Shown in pieces: positions 17,701 through 25,547 of a DNA stretch of 64,000 nt. The DNA lies in the NCBI RefSeq assembly GCF_900115775.1, contig NZ_FOXS01000005.1, positions 248,001 through 312,000 on the forward strand, read 5' to 3'. The position numbers and the translations under genes are program-made. Each line of letters opens with the position of its first letter. Position 1 is the stretch's first letter. The DNA is from Hymenobacter arizonensis. Its GTDB lineage: Bacteria > Bacteroidota > Bacteroidia > Cytophagales > Hymenobacteraceae. Under the pieces are notes generated by a model. The model saw only the letters and a program-made list of their open reading frames with translations, was not told the origin of the DNA and ran no database searches.

Positions 17701-20700
17701 CGGTGCTCAACAGCGCTGCTTCTTTGCAGGTGCGTCTCGGCGACGGGCGCGGTGGTCTGTTGCTGCCGGAGGTATATGCTCTTTCCGTGGCCAACCAAGA
17801 AGTATCCAGGCCTGAGGTTGGGGATTTTGATGGAGACGGCGATGTGGACTTGGCATTCGGCAATCTAACAGCAGCTACTGTGGCTGTGCGATTCAATACC
17901 GGCCGGCCAGTTCCGACTATTTTAAGCATGATACCCGCGCAAGGGCCCGTGGGCACGCGTGTCAGTCTTTTCGGTACCAATCTTACCAGTACGAAGGGCA
18001 TAACGTTTGGTGGGGTTGCTGCCACCGAAATCTTGGTAGTCTCGCCCACAGAGTGCGCGGTGGTTGTGCCTGCTGCTGCCAGCACCGGCCCTGTTGCTCT
18101 TACCACCCCCGGCGGCACCGGCACCAGTCCTAATTCCTTCACGGTAGTAGTGCCTGTGCCCGTGGCAACCCGCACGCCGGCCCGCAATGCCGAGAGCGTT
18201 GCGTTGAGCGCGAATGTGAGTGTGAGCTTTCCGCAAAGCCTTTCCACTGGTTCGGCCGGAGCGCTGGTGGTGCACAGCGAGCAGCGGCAGGGCCGGCGCG
18301 CGGGCACGGCCAGTGGCGCAGGCACGGCTTCCCGCACTTTCGCCCCTAGTTTGGGTTTTGCACCCGGAGAACGGGTGCAGGTTTCCTTGCCTGTGCCGAA
18401 CGGCGTGAGCACGGGCAGCGCCCAGCCTCAAGTGTATAATTTCACGGCGGCCACTAGCGGGCCGGGCCGGGCCAATCTGCGCTGGGCGCAGAATCATGCG
18501 AATGCCCCCGGTGGCTTCTATGCTTACTACACGCAGACAGCAGGTGCTGTAGGCGACTTTGACGAAGACGGTGCTCCAGACTTGGTATCTATCGAATTGT
18601 TTTCCTCAAGTCAACTGCGCATCTTGTTCAACGACGGGCACGGTAAGTTTGGAGCCCGTACCCTGGCATTTGCCGTGCCTTTGCTGAGGGGGGTGCGGGT
18701 GGCCGACCTCAATGGCGATTCCCACTTGGATTTGCTAATGGTGGAGTACTTCGCCCGCCGTAGCAACAACCGCGAAGTGAACCGCCTGACGTGGTGCGCA
18801 GGCACTGGCACGGGCAGCTTTGGAGCGGTGCAGCCGTTGTATCAGTTCAACGGTAACGGAGAAAACGTAGAGGTGGCCGTGGGGGACTTGAACGCCGACG
18901 GTGAGCTTGATATTGCCGCTCTTATTCAGGGTTCCGACAGCGTGCTGGTGGCTATGAACCAAGGCAACGGCACCTTCCGGCGACACGCTAATGCTGCGGC
19001 TGTGCGCTATGCTAACACCTTACGCCTGGCCGACATCGACAACAACGGTACGCTGGATTTGCTCACGGTCGGTTCCGGCACCCCCTACATGAGCCGTGGC
19101 ATGGGCACCGGCACCGGCGATTTTGTGACTGCTTCGCCTCTTGTGCTTCCGGCAGGCGGCATAAGCCTAGAAATAGGTGACTTGGACAATAACGGCAACA
19201 TCGACCTGGTGTTGGGGACCGCTCCTTATAACACTCAGGGTAATGTGCACTTCTTTCTTGGCGATGGCCAGGGAGGCTTCGTTCTGAGCCAGCAAGTGGG
19301 AAATTATAGCAACCCCGGGTTCTTGCGCCTAGCCGATTTCGACGCCGATGGCGCTCTGGATTTACTTATGGGCCAACTTAGCAGCTATTCAGGGGTGACT
19401 TTGCTGCTTAATAATGGTTCGGGCCAGTTTGGCCGTCCGGCCTCTTTCGGCGACAAAGTTGTGCCCCGCTGCGTCACCGTGGCCGATATGGACCTAGATG
19501 GCAGCCTGGATTTAACCATCGGCGGCGACAGCCTCTCGGGCCCCGGACTTGGTACCACGGCTGGCTTGTTTGTGTACCACAACCGGCCAGTGGGGCCCAG
19601 CATAAGCAGCTTCACCCCCACAAGTGGTGGAGCCGGCACCGTTGTTACCCTCACGGGCACCGCTTTGAGCAGCGTAACGGGCGTTACCGTGGGCGGGGTT
19701 TCAGTGCCGTTTACGGTGGTCTCATCCACCCAAATTACCCTCACCATTAGGACGAATACGGCTACCGGCCGAATTGTTGTCAATTCGCCTTTTGGCACCA
19801 GCACCAGCAGCAGCAACTTCACCATGCCGGCGCCCACCATCAGCAGCTTTACTCCAAGCAGCGGCGCGGTGCAGCGGCTCGTCACCGTTACGGGAACCTA
19901 TTTTAGCGGCGCCACGGCCGTTCGATTCAATGGGTTGACTGCCCCAGGCTTCAATGTGGTTTCTGAAACCGTGATTACGGTGCTAGTGCCTGCGGGAGTC
20001 AGCACCGGCGCACTGAGTGTCACCACTCCCAGTGGCACCGCTAGCAGTGCTACGCCGTTTACGTTCTCGGCTGTAGCCTCGGGCTTCACACCGGGCCGCA
20101 ACGCCCAACATGTAGCCCGCAATGCGAACCTAAACCTGAATTTTTCGCAGATAGTGAGCAGCGCAGCTGCTGCTGATATACGCGTGTTTGGCAACCAGGT
20201 GCGCGGCAAGCGGGGCGGGGTTATGGCAGGGGGCGGAAGCACTTCGCTCACCTTTGACCCCGCGCAAGACTTTGCTCCGGGCGAAGAAGTGAGCGTCACC
20301 ATCCCTAATTCTTTTCTGGGTACCCAAGGCGGGCAGTCTTCCAAACAAGTCTTTACCTTCCGTGCCGCCACCGGCGGGAGCGGGATGGGTACCTTTAGCA
20401 GCCCCCAAACCCTGGCGCTAAGCGGAGGACCTTGGGAAGCACAAATCGGGGACATTGATAATGACGGCGACCAAGACGTAGTAACCGTCAACTATACTAA
20501 CGGCGGATACGATTTTATCAATTTTGCCTTAAACAACGGCAATGGCACGTTCGTAAAAGCTACCCCTTTGCAGGTTTCGGCACATGCCCACTTCCTGCGC
20601 CTAGCGGATTTCAACGGCGACGGCGCCTTGGATATCGTGACGGTGCACGACTTTATTGTCTCCGTGCGCATGAACGATGGCACCGGAACCTTTGGCTCCG

Positions 20701-21749
20701 TGCAAAACATCAACGGCCCGGGCGGACAAAGCCTAGAGGTTGGCGATATCGACGGCGATGGCGACTTGGATATTGTAACCGTGAACTACAACCAGGTGGC
20801 CGCTTATGTAATTAAAAACAACGGCACCGGTACCTTCACAACAGGGGCACAGCAGTCCATGTCGACCCCGTGTCGCTCCATAAGGCTAGGCGATGTGGAC
20901 AGCGACGGCGACCTTGACCTCGTGGCTACTGGTACTAACACAAACGGGTCCGGCAATTTGCTGGTTGTACGCCTCAACGATGGCAACGGTACGTTCACGG
21001 GGACTTACTCGCTGGCCTTGCCCCGCGTTCCGGTTAGCTTTTCGATTGCTGACCTCGACAACGATGGCGATTTGGATGCGGCCGTTGTGGGCTACCACCC
21101 AAACTTTAGCATAGCAGATGCGGGCCTGAATGTGTACCTCAACGATGGCTTGGCCCGCTTTACGCCGGGGCAGCACATCACTTATGCTACTCATAACGAA
21201 GTGCCAAGAGGCTTAGTGTTTGGTGACATTGACGGCGACGGCGACCTGGACGCACTGATTAACGTTCGCAGCGTGACAGGGGGCCTCAACGAGGTGCGGC
21301 CTCACCTCAACAACGGCAGCGCTTTATTTACTAGTGTCACGGCGGTGCCCACCACAAACCAAGACGATATTGCCGTAGGCGACCTGGATGGTGACGGCGA
21401 TTTAGACTTTGTAGCTCCAAGCGTTGGTAATTTCAATCTGGTCATTCACCTGAACGGGCCTGCCCGTCCTACCGCTACTGCCTCCGCCACGGCACAGCGC
21501 CTCGTGCTGTATCCAAACCCCGCCCAGCAGCAGTTTACACTGGCCGTGCCAGCGGGACTGCTCACCCAAAAGGGCACCATTATGCTCCTCAATAGCCTTG
21601 GCCAGGTGGTGTACCAACAGCCTGTGGCCGCCGCCCCGGCCGGGATTCAGACCGTCGTTGATGTCCGTCGCTTAGCTGCCGGGATGTACACGGTTCATCT
21701 TAAGATGACCAATGTCCAGCCGGTGGTAGGGCGCTTAATGATAGAATAG
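14736..21749 (+). CDS. Giant secreted VCBS/FG-GAP repeat protein with Ig-like and IPT domains and a T9SS sorting domain
   Basis: 2337 residues. The ATG at 14736 gives a good signal peptide (MQQFFTSLVQFVFIVSLLSG...). The protein is four super-modules in a row. Each has an SbsA/Big_5-type Ig-like domain (the repeated theme is VPARNAVA... FGNQ-RGRR... APGERVSVTVP), then a series of VCBS/FG-GAP repeats with Ca-binding DxDxDGDLD motifs, then an IPT/TIG domain. IPT domains are near residues 491-577, 1059-1140, 1619-1698 and 1699-1780, the third module having two; later Ig-like domains start near 578, 1141 and 1781. The FG-GAP repeats should form beta-propellers that need calcium. The last ~85 residues (LVLYPNPAQQQF ... 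AAGMYTVHLKMTN) are a type A T9SS sorting domain. A surface adhesin-like role is inferred, not shown. Confidence 0.88.
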   Translation: MQQFFTSLVQFVFIVSLLSGLNSSVGWSQVPVATTLLPARHAVAAPRLGPVSLTFTQAITAASATNLRVYGNQARGRRPGTMSGGNTATLNFAPTQAFMPGERVSVTVPNTLTNAAGIGASRQVYQFMAATGGTGGGFFLDTTEIAHTNSRDQVLGDIDNDGDLDLLTSAGLYGMYSYFNDGQGHFTAHSNVAVGRTPSGATLADVNGDGFLDLLAGDADNATVAIALNNGNGEFGILALAGQLVTVGARPVSIATGDVDGDGDLDFVTANFSSNTASVGFNSSTTGFFTATTSTVSVGQQPTAVQLGDIDNDGDLDLLTANSGSNSVSVRLNNGAGLFFGSTSVAVGVAPTDLALVDLDLDGDLDLLTTNAIDGTLSVRFNNLGTFSGTTTLALPTGSTPSGLSIGDVDADGDPDVVVAQGSGGQVITYINNGAGVLAIQYGALELAASSFRLPNSLGVTLGDVDGDLDLDIITADGSRGRVVLGRNGLAPPVVAPALSAFSPGAGPVGTGVRIAGSALSSTSVVLFNGTPASFVVNSNVQLTVAVPAGASTGPISVTTPGGTVTLPQPFVVTSGPVAPVLITSTVPARNAVAASATAALQATFNSPISSFSASGLRVFGSQRRGRQLTTASGGGTATLTLLPSPAFLPGERVSLTLPASLTGTSGGSVRGQVVDFRIATGGTGEGVFEAAGSTSVSASATVQGLRAVDIDNDGDLDIVAAQGSNTSTSSLLIRINNGTGTFTALTTGAPSLQSGDYEAEPADVDGDGDFDLLVLQANRISVWSNNGQGRFVPGATLVVPTNNSLRWLRVGDLDADGDLDVAFAQNSDDVYIALNNGTGMFVVGGKAEFNNIYQMRLADLDADGDLDIMTVSNTELATALNNGHGVMVRQPGQAVNTPRIVQDMEIGDLTGDGFPDAVVITYNYHLNGGGNLPGLLAVWPGLGNGQFGPRGVPVELPLYPKTLALADVNSDGRLDALTMSTDRPSNTSVLNSAASLQVRLGDGRGGLLLPEVYALSVANQEVSRPEVGDFDGDGDVDLAFGNLTAATVAVRFNTGRPVPTILSMIPAQGPVGTRVSLFGTNLTSTKGITFGGVAATEILVVSPTECAVVVPAAASTGPVALTTPGGTGTSPNSFTVVVPVPVATRTPARNAESVALSANVSVSFPQSLSTGSAGALVVHSEQRQGRRAGTASGAGTASRTFAPSLGFAPGERVQVSLPVPNGVSTGSAQPQVYNFTAATSGPGRANLRWAQNHANAPGGFYAYYTQTAGAVGDFDEDGAPDLVSIELFSSSQLRILFNDGHGKFGARTLAFAVPLLRGVRVADLNGDSHLDLLMVEYFARRSNNREVNRLTWCAGTGTGSFGAVQPLYQFNGNGENVEVAVGDLNADGELDIAALIQGSDSVLVAMNQGNGTFRRHANAAAVRYANTLRLADIDNNGTLDLLTVGSGTPYMSRGMGTGTGDFVTASPLVLPAGGISLEIGDLDNNGNIDLVLGTAPYNTQGNVHFFLGDGQGGFVLSQQVGNYSNPGFLRLADFDADGALDLLMGQLSSYSGVTLLLNNGSGQFGRPASFGDKVVPRCVTVADMDLDGSLDLTIGGDSLSGPGLGTTAGLFVYHNRPVGPSISSFTPTSGGAGTVVTLTGTALSSVTGVTVGGVSVPFTVVSSTQITLTIRTNTATGRIVVNSPFGTSTSSSNFTMPAPTISSFTPSSGAVQRLVTVTGTYFSGATAVRFNGLTAPGFNVVSETVITVLVPAGVSTGALSVTTPSGTASSATPFTFSAVASGFTPGRNAQHVARNANLNLNFSQIVSSAAAADIRVFGNQVRGKRGGVMAGGGSTSLTFDPAQDFAPGEEVSVTIPNSFLGTQGGQSSKQVFTFRAATGGSGMGTFSSPQTLALSGGPWEAQIGDIDNDGDQDVVTVNYTNGGYDFINFALNNGNGTFVKATPLQVSAHAHFLRLADFNGDGALDIVTVHDFIVSVRMNDGTGTFGSVQNINGPGGQSLEVGDIDGDGDLDIVTVNYNQVAAYVIKNNGTGTFTTGAQQSMSTPCRSIRLGDVDSDGDLDLVATGTNTNGSGNLLVVRLNDGNGTFTGTYSLALPRVPVSFSIADLDNDGDLDAAVVGYHPNFSIADAGLNVYLNDGLARFTPGQHITYATHNEVPRGLVFGDIDGDGDLDALINVRSVTGGLNEVRPHLNNGSALFTSVTAVPTTNQDDIAVGDLDGDGDLDFVAPSVGNFNLVIHLNGPARPTATASATAQRLVLYPNPAQQQFTLAVPAGLLTQKGTIMLLNSLGQVVYQQPVAAAPAGIQTVVDVRRLAAGMYTVHLKMTNVQPVVGRLMIE

Positions 21750-22133
21750 TGCACCGCCCTGCGGGCTGGACTTGGAACCCTTGTTCGGAACCCAGCCCGC
21801 GGGATACCTTGCGTTATTGCATTAATAAGCAAATGGAAATTAGCGTAAAGCTGAAAATCTTCGCTTGTATTCGTAAACAGGGTATAAACTGAAGATGCTG
21901 GAAAGCCAACCCTTGTTCAGACTGGGAAATCAAGGGGCATTCTACGCGCGCAGCCGGGCTGGACTTTTCATGAAATTTCAAGTATTAAGCAGAAAAGCAG
22001 AACGACCAGAATCAGGAGCATACAGGCGCCAATGGCATAGAAGAAAGCCCCCGCTGGTGCTCAGCGGGGGCTTTCGGCGTCAACTTAGGGCTTTTATTGT
22101 TTGGTCGGTTCGGCGAGTTTCGGAGTGGGGCGG
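21750..22133. other. Gap between convergent genes, with hairpins
   Basis: Apart from a 9-bp hairpin (gcgggctgg 21771-21779 with ccagcccgc 21792-21800) and the terminator at 22043-22075, nothing is recognised in this gap. Confidence 0.5.
22043..22075. terminator. Intrinsic terminator between convergent genes
   Basis: gaaagcccccgct pairs with agcgggggctttc around a 7-nt loop. It can serve the M1 peptidase on the minus strand as well as the giant protein gene. Confidence 0.8.
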
Positions 22134-23996
22134 CTACCGCTGAGTCCAGCTATTGTTTTTCTCGTTCGCATCCATGAAAACGCCTTGCTGCAAGCTCACC
22201 GTTTTGGGGGCTTTGGGCAGGGTGATGGTGGCTTGCTTCTGGTTGGCCTGCCAGACGGCGGGCGACTGGTGCAGGGTGGCTTTGGTGCCATCGGTGTACT
22301 CCACGGCCACATCGAAGGGGATGGCGAAGCCGCCGATGTTCTGGACCGTGACGGTGGTGCCGGTGACGGGCGCCACGGCGAGGTCGATGTAGCTATTTGT
22401 GAAAAACCAGTTGTTGAAAAACCAGTTCAGGTTTTGGCCCGAGGTAGTGCTGAAGGAATTGAAATAGTCCCACGGAATGGGGTGTTTGCCGTGCCAATCG
22501 GCCATGAAGGCGTGCAGGCATTTCTTGAACATGGCATCGCCGAGCATGTCCTTGAGGGCGAAGTAGCTGAGGGAGGGCTTGCCGTAGGCGTTATTGCCGT
22601 AGCCGGCGCGCAGCTCGTTGCTGGGTGTAATGATGGGCAGGTCCTGGGCGGCGTTGCGGTCGTTTATCCAGCGGCTGACGCGGAATTTCTTGTAGAAGTC
22701 GTCGGCCGTGGCGGCGCCGTTTTCGGCGGTGTTGATGAGGCGCTCGAAGGTGGTGGCCCAGCCTTCGTCCATGAACGCGAAGCGACTTTCGTTGATGCCC
22801 ATGTAGAAGGGGAACCAGGTGTGGGCAATTTCGTGGTCCTGCACAAACTGCGCGAACTTGGGGTCTTCCTGGGGGCTGTCGTTCACCATCATGGGGTATT
22901 CCATGTCGGCGAAGCCCTGGAAAGCCGTCATCTTGGGGAAGGGGTAGGGGATGCCGGGCCAGTTTTTGGGGTCAGAAAACCAGCCGAGAGCAAACTGGCC
23001 ATTCTTCACCGACTGGCGGAAGTCGACGGTGGAATCGGCGTAGGCGGCCTGCATGCTGGCACGGCGCTTGGTGCGGGCGTCTACCACCACGCTAGCGGCG
23101 TCCCACACGTAGCGGTTGCTGAGACCTACCGTGACGTCAGAAATATCCTTAGCGGTCCAGACCCAGGTGTTGAAGGGCTGCTGGGCGGTGATGTTCTTCT
23201 TAGCCAAGTCGGCAGCGGTGGCCACGTGAATGACCTTGTCGCTGGTCATGGACTGCTTCAGGCGCTTGGCGAAGGGCTTTTGCAGCACCTGGTCGGGGTT
23301 TTGGAGGGTGCCGGTGGCCCATACAATGAAGTTGGCCGGAACGCGCACGCGCAGGGTGTAGTCGTTGAAGTCGTTATAAAACTCCTTGCTGTCGACGAAG
23401 GGAATGCGGTCCCAGCCGGCGTAGTCATCGTAGACGGCGATGCGCGGGTAGAAGTAGGCCAGGAAGAAGCTGGTGGGGTCGATGCGGCCCTCGCGCCCGC
23501 TTTCGAGGGAGATGGGGAAGTGCCAGGCCACGGTGAACTTCACCGAGTCGCGCGGGGCCAGCGGCCGCGGCAGCCGCACGCCCTGAATGGTGCCCAAGCC
23601 CTGATTGGCCGGGAACGGCCGGGCCTCCCCGTTGATGCCGAGGGTGTCGATTACCAGGCCTTCGGTGAGGTAGTCGGGCGAGGCGTCGCCGTCGCGGGCG
23701 GCGCCGGGCCGGTGAATGTTCATGATGAGGCGCATCACCACTTGCTTCAGCGTGTCGGGGCTGTTGTTGAAGTAGGTGATGGTTTCACGGCCGCGGATGT
23801 CGCGGGCGGGCGGGGCGGCCGTCACGGTGATGTCGTAGCGGGCGCGGTTTTGCCAGTACTTGGGGCTGGGTCGGCCATCGGGGCTGCGGGTGCCTTTGTC
23901 GTAAGCCTGCTGGATGTCGCGCGGCATGTACAGAGACTGGGCGGTGGCGCGAAACGAGCCCGCCAGCAGCGCGAGGGCAAGAATGGTTCTAATCAT
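22134..23996 (-). CDS. M1 family metallopeptidase (aminopeptidase N-like), secreted
   Basis: 620 residues with a signal peptide (MIRTILALALLAGSFRATAQ). The zinc site is clear: HEIAH at residues 388-392, then 18 residues, then Glu411 in FMDEGWATTFE, the M1 HExxH-x18-E arrangement. The N-terminal ~280 residues form the usual beta-sandwich. It lacks the long C-terminal helical domain of PepN and is in the short range for the family. I do not see a textbook GAMEN exopeptidase loop; FADMEYPM just upstream of the zinc site is the likely counterpart. It should be an envelope or secreted peptidase. There is no T9SS sorting domain, and no operon partner. Confidence 0.9.
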   Translation of the reverse strand: MIRTILALALLAGSFRATAQSLYMPRDIQQAYDKGTRSPDGRPSPKYWQNRARYDITVTAAPPARDIRGRETITYFNNSPDTLKQVVMRLIMNIHRPGAARDGDASPDYLTEGLVIDTLGINGEARPFPANQGLGTIQGVRLPRPLAPRDSVKFTVAWHFPISLESGREGRIDPTSFFLAYFYPRIAVYDDYAGWDRIPFVDSKEFYNDFNDYTLRVRVPANFIVWATGTLQNPDQVLQKPFAKRLKQSMTSDKVIHVATAADLAKKNITAQQPFNTWVWTAKDISDVTVGLSNRYVWDAASVVVDARTKRRASMQAAYADSTVDFRQSVKNGQFALGWFSDPKNWPGIPYPFPKMTAFQGFADMEYPMMVNDSPQEDPKFAQFVQDHEIAHTWFPFYMGINESRFAFMDEGWATTFERLINTAENGAATADDFYKKFRVSRWINDRNAAQDLPIITPSNELRAGYGNNAYGKPSLSYFALKDMLGDAMFKKCLHAFMADWHGKHPIPWDYFNSFSTTSGQNLNWFFNNWFFTNSYIDLAVAPVTGTTVTVQNIGGFAIPFDVAVEYTDGTKATLHQSPAVWQANQKQATITLPKAPKTVSLQQGVFMDANEKNNSWTQR

Positions 23997-24073
23997 AAGA
24001 TGCTACAGACGCTGGGGCAGCGGTTGGCGCTGCATTGCGTGGAGTAAAAGTAGGGGAGGGGCATCGGTCTTAG

Positions 24074-24117
24074 GGGCGCCCCGGGCTCGGGACCTGCCGG
24101 GCACGGTCGCGCTACGG
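24074..24117 (-). repeat. GTAGCG-family repeat, copy 3 (minus strand)
   Basis: Read on the minus strand, this segment begins gtagcgcgaccgtgcccgg and continues into a GC-rich hairpin-like tail, matching the cores at 7307-7325 and 13301-13319. It lies in the divergent gap between the M1 peptidase and lipase-like genes. Confidence 0.5.
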
Positions 24118-24245
24118 AACGCGGCGTGTACATTGGGCTCAAATTCGCTCTTGTTGGGAAGGTATTGCTGTGATTATCTCTCTCATCATCCAATAACGTT
24201 GGGCTGCAAACACATTGCCTGAGCTCAAAGGCGCCCCTGAATTTT

Positions 24246-25193
24246 ATGCGAAGCAGAAATCTGCAGAAGGAGGCTCTTATTAGAATGCTCGGCTTCTGTT
24301 TTTGCCTGCTGCTTAGCGCGTCCTGCCAACCGCACGACCAAGCAGTGGTGCGCATCAAAGCCAAGCAATACACCCGCAGTGTGGCGGAAGTGGCGCAGGC
24401 CCGCCTAACGCCCACCCTCTACGACCCGGATTATCTGCTGGTGGGCGATATGGCTATGCTCAGCGCCATTGTGTATTCGGGCGTGAAATCCAGTAACCAC
24501 CGGCCCGACTACCGCCAGGACACCGCCAAGTACGCCACGGAGCGGCGCGAGCTGGTGCGGCGCGGTTGGCAGCCATTTGCCTTCAGCCACTCCCTGGCGC
24601 CACCGACCAAGCAGCGCATGGCCAGCGGACTGGTATACGATGTGTGGGTGCGAACGGCGCCGGGCACTCCGCCACTGGCGGTGCTGGTTTTCAGGGGCAC
24701 CAACTACCTGGAATTTGCCGACTGGGTGGCCAACGTGCGGCCCCTCACCAACACGCCCGGCGTATGGGACCAGTACGAACAAACCCGCGCCCTGACGCCC
24801 ATATTAGTAGCCAAGCTGGACTCGGCGTATGGCGGCCGACAGCGCATTTTCGCGGCCGGGCACTCGTTGGGCGGTGGGCTGGCCCAGCACGCGGGCTTCA
24901 CCTGCGCGCGGGTGGAGAAGGTGTTTGCCTTCAACTCTTCCCCGCTGACGGGCTACTTCGACTTGGCCAAAAAAGAGCGGCTGCACCACGGCAGCAGCCG
25001 GCGCACCTACCTCGTGTACGAGAGCTACGAAGTGCTGGCGCTGCTGCGGCTGGTGCCAGGCTTTCTGGACCAGTTCACCGACAATGCCAATGCGGTGGTG
25101 GTGCGCTATAATTTCTCGGACGTGCATGCCATCTCACCGTTTCAGCAGCACCAGATGCAGCGGCTGGTGGCAGGGTTACGCAAGGCATATTGA
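24246..25193 (+). CDS. Lipase-like (class 3 / alpha-beta hydrolase) lipoprotein
   Basis: 315 residues with a lipoprotein signal whose lipobox LLSASC gives Cys27 as the anchor; a shorter start at Met14 is possible but would lose the basic N-region. The nucleophile elbow is AAGHSLGGG, with Ser207 expected as the catalytic Ser, set after FRGTNYLEFADWVANVR, as in lipase class 3 proteins (and DUF2974-type hydrolases). The Asp and His of the triad are probably in the C-terminal third, where HAISPFQQHQ is a candidate. It is an envelope lipid or ester hydrolase by family, with unknown substrate. It is divergent from the M1 peptidase. Confidence 0.8.
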   Translation: MRSRNLQKEALIRMLGFCFCLLLSASCQPHDQAVVRIKAKQYTRSVAEVAQARLTPTLYDPDYLLVGDMAMLSAIVYSGVKSSNHRPDYRQDTAKYATERRELVRRGWQPFAFSHSLAPPTKQRMASGLVYDVWVRTAPGTPPLAVLVFRGTNYLEFADWVANVRPLTNTPGVWDQYEQTRALTPILVAKLDSAYGGRQRIFAAGHSLGGGLAQHAGFTCARVEKVFAFNSSPLTGYFDLAKKERLHHGSSRRTYLVYESYEVLALLRLVPGFLDQFTDNANAVVVRYNFSDVHAISPFQQHQMQRLVAGLRKAY

Positions 25194-25289
25194 GTCGCTG
25201 GAACGAGGTAAAGACGCGCCACTTGGCTGCGCCGACCTGCGGTTCGAGCCTCGGTGTCGACCGATAGTAGGATTTACCCCGTTCCATCA

Positions 25290-25441
25290 GCCGCGAAGCG
25301 GCGCCACGGTGGTAGAAAAGAGCGGAAAAAGCGGTCAGGAGCCGCAAAGCGGCGGCGTGTAGCCAGGCGAAAGTGCCTCCGCTTCGCGGCTCAAGCCAGC
25401 ACATTAGTCCACTGACTACCAACATGGCGCCGCTTCGCGGC
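25290..25441. repeat. Nested inverted repeat with gccgcgaagcgg ends
   Basis: Exact 17-bp outer arms gccgcgaagcggcgcca (25290-25306) and their complement (25425-25441) enclose an inner pair gagccgcaaagcgg (25339-25352) and ccgcttcgcggctc (25379-25392) with one mismatch. The design (nested, GC-rich, intergenic) parallels 13248-13444. No gene is seen between 25194 and 25547. Confidence 0.75.
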
Positions 25442-25505
25442 TTGTAGCACTGCGTAAGTCTTGGATTAAATAGTCAACGATGCCTTATGCGGAGATGCCT
25501 GACGC

Positions 25506-25530
25506 GGAGACGCGAGGTGTCGCGTTTCTA
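25506..25530. repeat. Short hairpin repeat gagacgcgaggtgtcgcg
   Basis: agacgcga and tcgcgttt pair around ggtg, just past the stop of the CHU_C-domain protein gene. It may act as its terminator although it has no T-run. A related gagacgcgag-cgcggagacgc string occurs in the N-terminal coding region of purN near 62330. Confidence 0.4.
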
Positions 25531-25547
25531 CATCGTAGGTGCGCTGG

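Noticed and set aside
22101..24047. 648-codon plus-strand open frame opposite the M1 peptidase
   Set aside because: It is fully antisense to a gene with a clear zinc-peptidase signature and lacks any recognisable motif; long antisense frames are common in GC-rich DNA.
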